Origin: Magnetococcales bacterium DC0425bin3 | GTDB lineage: Bacteria > Pseudomonadota > Magnetococcia > Magnetococcales > DC0425bin3 | DNA length: 41,253 bases | Assembly: GCA_002753665.1 (NCBI GenBank) | Contig: PEAP01000019.1 | Span: forward strand, 1-41,253 | Direction: 5' to 3' | In this document: piece by piece, positions 17,412 to 25,025 of the stretch | Layout of the letters: the number at the start of each line of letters is the position of its first letter | Position numbering within the stretch: position 1 is the first letter of the stretch | Made by a program: the position numbers and the translations under genes | The notes under the pieces: model-generated | What the model was told of the DNA's origin: nothing | Database searches by the model: none | Seen by the model: the letters and a program-made list of their open reading frames with translations, nothing else

Positions 17412-17630
17412 TCAGTGCGGAAAGAAGGATTTGAGGATGAGCGCGACGATTCCTCCGACCGTGACGGCCATGCCCCACTTGAGTGGAGCGATTTCAACCT
17501 GCAAGTCACGCTTGGTGACCAGTTCATCGTGTGACTTGGCGATGGCACGCACGACAGCTTCAGCCTGCTCCGACTGGAAACCTGCTACCTTGAGCCGATC
17601 CACCAGGGTATCGAACGTAACGGTAGTCAT
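17412..17630 (-). CDS. Small DUF1640/CCDC90-like protein (copy 2, shorter)
   Basis: A 72-residue paralogue of the next gene: FDTLVDRLKVAGFQSEQAEAV, then a shortened coiled coil (DELVTKRDLQVEI) and the same TM segment WGMAVTVGGIVALILKSFF. It lacks about 20 residues of coiled coil. ATG 17630 has AGGTGTCC upstream. The family is typical of several proteobacteria and of mitochondria, where relatives regulate the calcium uniporter; the bacterial role is unknown. Confidence 0.72.
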   Translation of the reverse strand: MTTVTFDTLVDRLKVAGFQSEQAEAVVRAIAKSHDELVTKRDLQVEIAPLKWGMAVTVGGIVALILKSFFPH

Positions 17631-17688
17631 AAGGAATTGGACACCTCCTGGAAGCAGCATACCACGCTCACCGTTTCCTTGCCAACTT

Positions 17689-17754
17689 TGGATGGATGGG
17701 GGAGGCCTCCCTCCACCCTCCACCGATGAAAGTCGCGGAGCGATTTTCATCGGT
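17689..17754 (+). repeat. Bipartite palindromic repeat, copy 5 (near-consensus)
   Basis: Head TGGATGGATGGGGGAGGCC with CTCCACCCTCCACC; the tail is a stem CCGATGAAAGTCG / CGATTTTCATCGG with one mismatch. It ends with GGTAA. This copy best represents the family. Confidence 0.85.
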
Positions 17755-17768
17755 AAACAATCGCCGGC

Positions 17769-18269
17769 TCACTCTCCAACGGGGGCCCCGCTCTCCCGCC
17801 CGGTCAGGACATGCAGAAACAGGATGCCCAGACCCGCCAACAGGGAGCCGACCCCCACCCAGGTCCACAACTCGGTCAGAAACGCATGATGCGCCTCATC
17901 CCGGCCCATGGAGGGCGCCAGCAGGAACATGGTGAACCAGGACAACGGATACAGGCTGCCCAAACCGATCAGAAGGGAAGTCACCTGCTTGAGCCATTCC
18001 CCCATCGAACTCATCGCCACGGCCAGAATCAGGGCCAGGGTGGAGGCTCCCAAGCCCATGGCATGGAAATGCGCCCGCTGGGAAAATCGCCAAATCTTGG
18101 CGGAGCTGTTGCTGTCATGTTTATCCTGATGAGCGGCGATCCCAGCGTCGATCCACCCCTTGATGCCATCCTCGTTCACCCCGAACGATACGCCCAGGCC
18201 AATGCCGAACAGCAGGATCAGCATGGACATGAGCAGACCGAGTTTCACCGACTCGAGACCGTTGGCCAT
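17769..18269 (-). CDS. Four-helix membrane protein of unknown function
   Basis: A 166-residue inner-membrane protein with about four TM helices (8-30, 70-90, 95-118, 140-158). The second helix region has RAHFHAMGLGAS, where closely spaced His residues could bind a metal or heme; this is speculation. ATG 18269 lies inside the 3' end of the lipoprotein gene (25-bp overlap), so it is the last gene of a three-gene operon. No family recognised. Confidence 0.7.
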   Translation of the reverse strand: MANGLESVKLGLLMSMLILLFGIGLGVSFGVNEDGIKGWIDAGIAAHQDKHDSNSSAKIWRFSQRAHFHAMGLGASTLALILAVAMSSMGEWLKQVTSLLIGLGSLYPLSWFTMFLLAPSMGRDEAHHAFLTELWTWVGVGSLLAGLGILFLHVLTGRESGAPVGE

Positions 18270-19849
18270 TGGTATTCTCCGTTCGAGGATTGGTTGGCTG
18301 CAGTGCTTTTCTTGTTCAGCGGTTGCCGCATGAAGTATCGCTGAATCAAATCGGCATCGTCGAAATGCCGCTTGCCGAAAAAGGCCGTGGCATGATGTCC
18401 CCACTGGCGCATGGTGCCCGGTCCGGGAATGCCCATGGGCCAGAACAGCCAGCGCTCTCCGCGCTCCGAACCCACCACCAGGCCCTGATCATCGAACAGG
18501 CTGCGGCGGCGGCCATCCGGCCGGGGCAGGGAGCGCAGACTCCCGTATTCTTCCTCGACCAGGGTGACGGACGGCCGCAACGCCGCCCCCCGGCCGATGC
18601 GGACGTGGGTGACGAAATGCTCCACGCTGGACACCCGCAGGATGACCCGTTCCCCCGGCGACAAATCACCCAGATAGGTCGGAACCAGCGCGGGTTCGGA
18701 GCAGGACGTCCCGTCCCCCACGGGGGCGAGGGCCAGGGTCGGAAAAAACAAATGATAGCATCCACAGTTGTGGATGGTGTCGAACAGCAGGGGCCGCCCG
18801 TCCTCGCCCAGGGTCACCCGCCAAGTGAGGCCATCGATGCGGCCGGCCAGGTAGTCCCAGGCGGAGCGCGCCGGCCGGGAGGGAAACCAGACCACATAGT
18901 TGAGCTGCACCAGGGGCCGGCCATCCAAAAAGGTGTGGGACAGGTGCTGATAAACCACCGGATGGTCTGGATCCACCCCGGGCGAATTTCCATCCTCCCC
19001 CCCCCAACAGGGGCGTCCCAGTCGGTCATTGGGGTCGGCGACATCCACCTCCCAGAGGGGAGCGAAGGCGGCGAACAGCCGGTCCCGATCGGTCCGATCG
19101 GGTTGGGGCAACCCCAGGGGATTGCGGCTGGCTTCCCGCAGGATCCGCCGCACCTCATCCGCATCCAGGGCGCCACTGGTGGTCGCCGCGCCATGGGTTA
19201 CCAGATGTCCCTGCACCGGCAACCGATCCACCGCCGTCCGGTGGGTGGCCCGGATCTGACCGTGCAGTTCGGCCACTCCGGCCCGGATCGGCAGTGACGT
19301 CAGCCAATAGAGCCCGGCCACCCGCCACCAGCGCCGGTACTCGTCCGGCACGGCGATGTCGGCGAGCCATGCCTGGGTCTCCGCCAGCGGCCGACCGCGA
19401 TCTTCCGCCCCCAGCAGCGGCCGGCAGCGGGCCAGGTCCTGGTCCATCCGGCGCTGCACATCCGGCTCCAGGTTCAGGTTGGCCAGCTCCGCCCGGCGCG
19501 CTCGATCATCCGCCGCCTCCGCCAAGGTCAGCCAGGCCTCGACCGCCGCCCGGTCCCGGGCCAACCGCCCCTGGGCGGCCAGAACGCGATCCACCCGCAG
19601 ATGGGGACGCTCCGTCACCCGAACTTCCTGGGCATCCCGCACCCCGGCCCGGTCCACCAGCCGGTCCAGATCCCCGAACAGCGTCCGACAGGCTGCCACC
19701 GTCGCCGGCCGGGAGGAGCGGGTCAGGTCGGGAAAGTCATCCAGCAGCAGCCGGCCGGGGACCGGGGCGCAGGCGGTGAGCAACAGCAGAACCACCGCCG
19801 ACCGGACCTGGCCGAGGCCGGCGTTTTTCCTGAGTCTTGTGCGGTTCAT
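18245..19849 (-). CDS. Large lipoprotein of unknown function
   Basis: A 534-residue protein with a lipoprotein signal (VVLLLLTAC, lipobox Cys27, followed by Ala, so outer-membrane sorting is likely). The central part has a conserved-looking stretch: HPVVYQHLSHTFLDG, LVQLNYVVWFPSRP, DGLTWRVTLGEDG, FDTIHNCGCYHLFFPT. A later WLFWPMGIPGPG motif is also striking. The start ATG 19849 overlaps the TGA of the upstream SRPBCC gene (ATGA). Conserved His, Cys and Trp residues would suit an enzyme or binding protein on the periplasmic face. Function unknown. Confidence 0.75.
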   Translation of the reverse strand: MNRTRLRKNAGLGQVRSAVVLLLLTACAPVPGRLLLDDFPDLTRSSRPATVAACRTLFGDLDRLVDRAGVRDAQEVRVTERPHLRVDRVLAAQGRLARDRAAVEAWLTLAEAADDRARRAELANLNLEPDVQRRMDQDLARCRPLLGAEDRGRPLAETQAWLADIAVPDEYRRWWRVAGLYWLTSLPIRAGVAELHGQIRATHRTAVDRLPVQGHLVTHGAATTSGALDADEVRRILREASRNPLGLPQPDRTDRDRLFAAFAPLWEVDVADPNDRLGRPCWGGEDGNSPGVDPDHPVVYQHLSHTFLDGRPLVQLNYVVWFPSRPARSAWDYLAGRIDGLTWRVTLGEDGRPLLFDTIHNCGCYHLFFPTLALAPVGDGTSCSEPALVPTYLGDLSPGERVILRVSSVEHFVTHVRIGRGAALRPSVTLVEEEYGSLRSLPRPDGRRRSLFDDQGLVVGSERGERWLFWPMGIPGPGTMRQWGHHATAFFGKRHFDDADLIQRYFMRQPLNKKSTAANQSSNGEYQWPTVSSR

Positions 19850-20469
19850 CCCCGGCTCCGGCTGTCCATTTCCGGCGTGCGGGCGGCCAGTTCCAGATCC
19901 CGGGCCAGGGTCTCCAGGTTGGCGAGCATTTCCTCGGAACGGGTCTGGAACAGTTGCCCCACCATGGCGGGTCCCACCAGGGGCGGGATGAAAATCCGCG
20001 GCGCCAGCATGGCCTCCACGCGGATCCGGGTGATCTGGTTCTCTTCCTGGGTGAAGGTCCAGACCGACCGGCCCGCCGAATAGTCGCTGGCCTCCGGCAG
20101 GATGGTGACCAGCAGCGAGCCGTCGTTGCTCTGGCGCACTTCCTGGGTCTGCACCAGTTGCGGGCAGAAGATCAGCACGCAGTCCCGCAGGGTGATGCGC
20201 ATGCGGGCCACGTCGGGGTTGGGGGAAGTCAGGCGGGCGCTGGCCACGATGGTCGGGTTCAACTGCTCCAGATGGTCGAAATCCAGGATCAGGCTGCGCA
20301 GCAGATCGGCCCGGCCCCGCAGGCGCATCTCCAGGGTCAGGTGGTAGACCCCGTCCGCGTGCCGCACCCCGGAGGTGATCATCTCTCCCGCCCCGGCCGT
20401 TCCGGACCCCGCAAGGCCCAGGACCAGCGCCAGGGTGGTGACCAGAAGAATGCGATGCAACCTTTTCAT
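19846..20469 (-). CDS. Exported SRPBCC/START-like protein
   Basis: A 207-residue protein with a signal peptide (MKRLHRILLVTTLALVLGLAG, cleavage after AGA). The mature domain resembles polyketide-cyclase/SRPBCC lipid-binding proteins: LRSLILDFDHLEQLNP, ARLTSPNPDVARMRITL, WTFTQEENQITRIRVEAMLAPR, then PPLVGPAMVGQLFQ. ATG 20469. It is the first gene of the operon with the lipoprotein and the membrane protein; the set resembles an envelope lipid or hydrophobic-ligand handling system. That role is inferred. Confidence 0.72.
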   Translation of the reverse strand: MKRLHRILLVTTLALVLGLAGSGTAGAGEMITSGVRHADGVYHLTLEMRLRGRADLLRSLILDFDHLEQLNPTIVASARLTSPNPDVARMRITLRDCVLIFCPQLVQTQEVRQSNDGSLLVTILPEASDYSAGRSVWTFTQEENQITRIRVEAMLAPRIFIPPLVGPAMVGQLFQTRSEEMLANLETLARDLELAARTPEMDSRSRG

Positions 20470-20497
20470 GAGCGATCCCTTGCCGTTCCGTATACCC

Positions 20498-20527
20498 TTG
20501 TGACCACCATCCGGACCTCACTATAGA
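20498..20527 (+). promoter_or_regulatory. Candidate promoter for treZ
   Basis: TTGTGA (20498-20503), 18-bp spacer, TATAGA (20522-20527), about 67 bp before the treZ start. Four of six matches in each box, so tentative. Confidence 0.35.
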
Positions 20528-20593
20528 CGGCCAACATGAATGGAACATGAACACCGAAAAAAAAATCTCCCCCCCCCCACGGAAGGATCGGCC

Positions 20594-22399
20594 ATGCAGC
20601 GCAAACGACACGACATGCCCTTCGGCGCCCAGGTGGAGCCGGACGGTGGCGTTCGGTTCCACCTCTGGGCTCCCGGGGCCCGACGGGTGGACCTCTGCCT
20701 GGAGGACACGGGACCGGACTGCCTGTTGGCCATGACGTCGGAGGCCGACGGCTGGTTCGCCCTGACCACCGACCAGGCGGCTCCCGGTGCGTTATACCGT
20801 TTCCGCATCGATGGCGGACATCGAGTGCCCGATCCCGCCTCCCGTCACCAACCCCAGGATGTCCATGGCCCCAGCCGCGTGGTGGATCCCGCCGCCTGGG
20901 CCTGGGACGACCCCCATTGGCGCGGGCGCCCCTGGGCGGAGACGGTGTTGCTGGAACTCCATGTGGGGACCTTCACCCCCCAGGGAACCTATACCGCCGC
21001 CATCGACCGGCTGGACTCCCTGGTGGATCTGGGCATCACCGCCATCGAGCTGATGCCCATCGCCGACTTTCCGGGCCGCTGGAGCTGGGGGTACGACGGG
21101 GTGTACCTCTTCGCCCCCGATGCCAGCTACGGCACTCCCGACGACCTGAAACACCTGGTCCAGGCCGCCCATGCCCGGGGACTGATGGTGTTCCTGGATG
21201 TGGTCTACAATCACTTCGGCCCGGAGGGGAACTATCTGCACCTCTACGCCCCGCAGTTCTTCAACCCCCGACGCCACACCCCCTGGGGCGCGGCCCTCGA
21301 TCTGGATAGCCGCTGGGTGCGGCAGTATTTCATTCACAACGCCCTGTTCTGGATCGAGGAATACGGCTTCGACGGTCTGCGTCTGGACGCGGTGCAGGCC
21401 ATCGACGATCCTTCGGACTTCCACTTGTTGGAGGAACTGGCCGAAGCGGTGGCCGCCGGCCCGGGATCCCGGCGCCCGGTTCATCTGGTGTTGGAGAACG
21501 AGGCCAACCAGGCGCGCTTTCTGGCTCGCACCCCGTCAGGCGCGCCGCGCTGGTACCAGGCCCAATGGAACGATGACCTGCACCATGTCCTGCATCACCT
21601 GCTCACCGGCGAGACCGGCGGCTATTATCAGGACTATCAGGACCATCCCCCCCGCCACCTGGGCCGGGCACTGACCGAGGGCTTTGCCTGTCAGGGAGAA
21701 CTCTCTCCCTATCGCCGCCGCCCCCGGGGCGAGATCAGCGCTCATCTCCCCCCCATCGCCTTCGTGGCGTTTTTGCAAAATCACGACCAGGTGGGCAACC
21801 GCCCCCAGGGCGACCGCCTCACCAGCCTGGCCCCCCCCGCCGCGCTGCGGGCCGCCACCGCCGTGGTGCTGCTGTCTCCCCAGATTCCCATGCTGTTCAT
21901 GGGGCAGGAATGGGGCAGCCGGCGGCCCTTTCCGTTCTTTTGTGATCTCGAACCCGCCCTGGCTCCGGCGATAGCCACGGCCAGGCGCCGGGAATTCAAG
22001 CAATTCTTCGGCATCACCGATGCGGACCTCCTGGCCCGCCTCCCGGACCCGGGCGCCCCCGACACCTGGGTCGCGGCCCAACTCGACTGGGAGGCGGCGG
22101 AACAACCCGACGGCACCGCCTGGCTGGCCTTCCACCGCCACCTGCTGGCGATCCGCCGGCGGGAAATCCTGCCCCTGCTGTCGGGAATTCGGCAAGGCGG
22201 CATCTGGCAGTGGGATGGCAGGCTGCTGCGAACCTTCTGGAACTTGACGGACGGCCGCCGGCTGTGGATGGGCATCAATCCCGGCCCAGATCCCAGAGCG
22301 GTGGATTTACCCGCGGGACGGTGGATCTATCGGACGGACGGTCATCCGGAGAAGGAAGGATGGTTCGTGGGGGTGGGCGTCCAGAATGCCACGGGTTGA
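20594..22399 (+). CDS. treZ: Malto-oligosyltrehalose trehalohydrolase
   Basis: A 601-residue GH13 enzyme that releases trehalose from maltooligosyl-trehalose. An N-terminal CBM48-like domain (VRFHLWAPGARRVDL) is followed by the catalytic barrel with DVVYNHFGPEGNYL, GLRLDAV (nucleophile D265), LVLENEANQARF (acid/base probably E301) and FLQNHDQVGN (D398). Length is normal for TreZ. ATG 20594 follows GGAAGGATCGGCC. The usual partner treY is not adjacent in this window. It is divergent from the envelope operon at 20469. Confidence 0.92.
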   Translation: MQRKRHDMPFGAQVEPDGGVRFHLWAPGARRVDLCLEDTGPDCLLAMTSEADGWFALTTDQAAPGALYRFRIDGGHRVPDPASRHQPQDVHGPSRVVDPAAWAWDDPHWRGRPWAETVLLELHVGTFTPQGTYTAAIDRLDSLVDLGITAIELMPIADFPGRWSWGYDGVYLFAPDASYGTPDDLKHLVQAAHARGLMVFLDVVYNHFGPEGNYLHLYAPQFFNPRRHTPWGAALDLDSRWVRQYFIHNALFWIEEYGFDGLRLDAVQAIDDPSDFHLLEELAEAVAAGPGSRRPVHLVLENEANQARFLARTPSGAPRWYQAQWNDDLHHVLHHLLTGETGGYYQDYQDHPPRHLGRALTEGFACQGELSPYRRRPRGEISAHLPPIAFVAFLQNHDQVGNRPQGDRLTSLAPPAALRAATAVVLLSPQIPMLFMGQEWGSRRPFPFFCDLEPALAPAIATARRREFKQFFGITDADLLARLPDPGAPDTWVAAQLDWEAAEQPDGTAWLAFHRHLLAIRRREILPLLSGIRQGGIWQWDGRLLRTFWNLTDGRRLWMGINPGPDPRAVDLPAGRWIYRTDGHPEKEGWFVGVGVQNATG

Positions 22400-22545
22400 G
22401 CCTTGAACGCCGGATCGTTCAAGACAATAGCTCTGGAATCAGAGTCGATGTGGGCTCTTACAATTTGACGCCAGCTCCCCGATATGCTTTTCTTGGGGTT
22501 TCCAGGCCCCTTGGGGCACCTTGCGGGAGGCGTCAGGCGCAGACC

Positions 22546-22842
22546 ATGAACAACCCAGGCAACAAACGCGAACATGAACGGCTGCCCAGTCAGGAGCCGG
22601 CGGTGCTGATCATGAGCGGCAACCGGCGCTGGACGGGGGAAACCCGGGACATGGGCATGGAAGGTTACCTGTTCGTGCCCGACGGACCGACCGACGGCCT
22701 GCAACAGGGCGAGGAAGGCCGCATCGAGGTGGAACTCTTCATGGATCGCACCGCCGCCCTGCCCTGCAAGGTGCTGCACATCGGCCCCCGGGGCATCGGC
22801 CTCAAGATCATCCGGGCCTATCCGTCCCCGATCAAGGGATGA
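22546..22842 (+). CDS. Small PilZ-domain protein
   Basis: A 98-residue single-domain protein. The c-di-GMP binding features are present: an RxxxR motif (R8-E-H-E-R12) and a DxGxxG element (DMGMEG) about 25 residues later, followed by beta strands (RIEVELFMD, LPCKVLHIGPRGIGLKI). ATG 22546 has GGGAGGCGTCAGGCGC upstream. It probably acts as a c-di-GMP effector for motility or the cell surface; partner unknown. Confidence 0.78.
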   Translation: MNNPGNKREHERLPSQEPAVLIMSGNRRWTGETRDMGMEGYLFVPDGPTDGLQQGEEGRIEVELFMDRTAALPCKVLHIGPRGIGLKIIRAYPSPIKG

Positions 22843-22857
22843 AGCCCGACCGTCAAT

Positions 22858-23151
22858 TCAGCGCCGAATCCGGAAACCGCTGGGGGGGGACCCGGACTCC
22901 TCGGAACAGAAGTCATCCGTGAACCCGAGGACCTGGGCCATGGGCGAACCCTGGCGGCACCAGGCCACCAAAGCCTCCACCACGGCCGGGGGACCGTAGA
23001 TCCTGGCCTCCACCGAACCGTCGGGCAGATTCCGCACCCAGCCTGACGCCCCCAGCCGTTCCGCCTCCCGCCGGGTGGACTCCCGGAACCAGACCCCCTG
23101 CACCCGGCCCGTCATCCGGACCTGCCGACACATCCAATCCTGCTCCGCCAT
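22858..23151 (-). CDS. acyP: Acylphosphatase
   Basis: A 97-residue cytoplasmic enzyme hydrolysing acyl phosphates. The family motif GRVQGVWFR (catalytic R23) and GWVRNLPDGSVE (N41) are intact. ATG 23151 has GGGGAG with 5-bp spacing; a GTG six bases upstream (23157) overlaps the previous TGA but lacks spacing for the ribosome site. It is the third gene of the mak operon. Confidence 0.92.
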   Translation of the reverse strand: MAEQDWMCRQVRMTGRVQGVWFRESTRREAERLGASGWVRNLPDGSVEARIYGPPAVVEALVAWCRQGSPMAQVLGFTDDFCSEESGSPPSGFRIRR

Positions 23152-23153
23152 GG

Positions 23154-23942
23154 TCACTCCCCTTCAGGGTCGCCCCGGCCACGGCCCTGCTCCAGATCCA
23201 GCTCCATGAAATCCTCCGCCAGCCTGGCATCCCCGGAATAATGCAGACCACACTCGGCCAACCGCCAGAGGTCCGGGCCGGCGATGGGATAGAAATGGCT
23301 CAACACCAGTCGGCCCACACCGGCCCCATGGGCGATACGGCCACAGTCCTCGGCGCTCAGATGGCCCGGCACCTTGCCGGCGGCCAGGGTGGAGGCCTCC
23401 AGAACGGCCAGATCGACCCCCCGGGCCAGTTCCCGCAACGGCGCGGAATCGTCACAATCCCCGGAAACGAGCAGCGACCGGCCCTGCTCCTCGAAACGGT
23501 AGGCCAGGCTGGCCAGGCGCTCCGAATGGCGGGTGGGCGCGGTCCGGATGGTCAGGCCCGCCAGCTCCTGGCATTCCGCCGCCCGGGTCACCGTCACGGG
23601 AAACCGACCGGGCAGGCCGCTGACCGGAATCACATAGCGGTCGCAGAACACCTCGAACCCCGGTGGCCCCAGCAGCACCAGGGGCTGGTCCCGCACCAGC
23701 CCCGGCAAACGGAAGGCGTGCAGCAGGGCCACCAGATCGCTGATGTGGTCCGGGTGGGTGTGGGTGATGCAGACCCCATCCAGCGCCGCCCAATCCTTGC
23801 CGGCCCGGGCCATCTGGCCCAGCGTGCCACTGCCGGCATCCACCAGCAACCGCCCACCCCCCGCCCCTTCCAGAAAATAGCCGGGGGCGTTGCGGCTGCG
23901 GTGGGGCAGGCCGGTGCCGCTGCCCAGGATGGTGAGTTTCAT
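23154..23942 (-). CDS. MBL-fold metal-dependent hydrolase (RNase Z-like)
   Basis: A 262-residue protein of the RNase Z/arylsulfatase-like MBL group. The metal motif is H61-x-H63-x-D65-H66 (THTHPDH), with further candidates in PTRHSE, SGDCDD and LSHFYP. The N-terminus MKLTILGSGTGLPHRSRNAPG is typical. No RNase Z exosite arm is obvious, so a tRNA role is uncertain. The ATG overlaps the mak stop codon (ATGA), and the stop lies just before acyP. Confidence 0.82.
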   Translation of the reverse strand: MKLTILGSGTGLPHRSRNAPGYFLEGAGGGRLLVDAGSGTLGQMARAGKDWAALDGVCITHTHPDHISDLVALLHAFRLPGLVRDQPLVLLGPPGFEVFCDRYVIPVSGLPGRFPVTVTRAAECQELAGLTIRTAPTRHSERLASLAYRFEEQGRSLLVSGDCDDSAPLRELARGVDLAVLEASTLAAGKVPGHLSAEDCGRIAHGAGVGRLVLSHFYPIAGPDLWRLAECGLHYSGDARLAEDFMELDLEQGRGRGDPEGE

Positions 23943-24880
23943 GCCCGCACGTCATCCCAGACGGGGGCTTCGCCCTCCCGGGGCCACAGCCAGGCGGCCC
24001 CCCGCACCCCGCTGGAATCGCCATGCACCGCCTTGACCACCGGGGTGACCGAGTCGCCGGCATAGACGTATTTCGCCAACCGGGGCGGAATGTTGCTGTA
24101 GAGCCGGGCCAGGTTGGACACCCCGCCCCCCAGCACGATGCAGTGGGGATCCACCAGGTTGATCACCACCCCCAGGGCGCGGGCCAGGCGGTCTTCGTAG
24201 AGATCCAGGTAGGCCGCGGCCCGGGCATCCCCCCCCTCGGCCAGAGCGACGATCTCCCGGCCGGTGAGGGTGCCGCCATACTGGTCGGCATAGCGACGGG
24301 CCAGGCCGGTGCCGGACACGAAGGTCTCCACGCACCCCCGCTTGCCGCAGTAGCAGTCCGGGCCGGGCCATTCGCCCTCCTGCATCCAGGGCAGGGAGTT
24401 GTGGCCCCATTCGCCCCCCACGCCGTTGGGACCCTGGTTGGGCCGCCGGTCCATCACCAGGCCGCTGCCGGCGCCGGTGCCGAGGATCACCCCGAATACC
24501 GTGCGATAGCGAGCGGCGGCGCCATCCACCGCCTCGGAAAGGGCAAAACAGTCGGCATCGTTGGCCAGGCGCACCGGCCGCCCCAGACCCCGGGACAGGT
24601 CCTGTTCCAGGGGTTTGCCGATCAGGACCACCGAGTTGGAGCATTTCATGGCTCCGGCCCCGGGCGCCAGGGCGCCGGGCACCCCCACGCCCACCGGAAC
24701 GCCGGCCTGCTCCAGGCCCAACTGCCGCTCCACGGTCCCCACCAGGCCCAGCATGGCCCGGATGGTGCCCTCGTAGTCCCCCTGGGGGGTGGGGACCCGC
24801 TCCCGGGCCCGGGTTTCTCCGCCCCGGTCCAGGGCGATGATCTCGATCTTGGTTCCCCCCAAATCGATGCCGATGCGCAT
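23939..24880 (-). CDS. mak: ROK-family fructokinase
   Basis: A 313-residue sugar kinase that closely resembles E. coli Mak (manno(fructo)kinase). The phosphate-binding motif is MRIGIDLGGTK, the catalytic Asp lies in LANDADCFALSEAVDGAA, and the structural zinc motif is CYCGKRGCVETFVSGTG. The C-terminal KAVHGDSSGVRGAAWLWP is a Mak hallmark. It should phosphorylate fructose (or another hexose) with ATP. It is first in an operon with the MBL hydrolase and acyP, linked by ATGA overlap. The exact sugar is inferred by similarity. Confidence 0.9.
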   Translation of the reverse strand: MRIGIDLGGTKIEIIALDRGGETRARERVPTPQGDYEGTIRAMLGLVGTVERQLGLEQAGVPVGVGVPGALAPGAGAMKCSNSVVLIGKPLEQDLSRGLGRPVRLANDADCFALSEAVDGAAARYRTVFGVILGTGAGSGLVMDRRPNQGPNGVGGEWGHNSLPWMQEGEWPGPDCYCGKRGCVETFVSGTGLARRYADQYGGTLTGREIVALAEGGDARAAAYLDLYEDRLARALGVVINLVDPHCIVLGGGVSNLARLYSNIPPRLAKYVYAGDSVTPVVKAVHGDSSGVRGAAWLWPREGEAPVWDDVRA

Positions 24881-24903
24881 GTTTCTTCGACTCCTTCCCG
24901 GCC

Positions 24904-24920
24904 CCGGGGGCAGCCCCCGG
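24904..24920 (-). other. GC-rich hairpin in the mak 5' leader
   Basis: CCGGGGG/CCCCCGG with a 3-base loop, 24-40 bp upstream of the mak start. It could influence translation. No known riboswitch recognised. Confidence 0.3.
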
Positions 24921-24964
24921 CCCATGTTCCGGTCATGAATGGCCGCCAGGCCCCATGATTATCA

Positions 24965-24992
24965 GTGACAGAATCCTCCAAATCCCCATAAT
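24965..24992 (+). promoter_or_regulatory. Candidate promoter for the SUV3-like helicase gene
   Basis: GTGACA (24965-24970), 16-bp spacer, CATAAT (24987-24992); five of six consensus matches in each box. It places the transcript start about 27 bp before the GTG start. Confidence 0.55.
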
Positions 24993-25025
24993 AACCCACT
25001 TCATCCCGCTTCACACCACATCCCC

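Noticed and set aside
22403-22422. Terminator after treZ
   Set aside because: A seven-base stem TTGAACG/CGTTCAA without a T-run; too weak to call.
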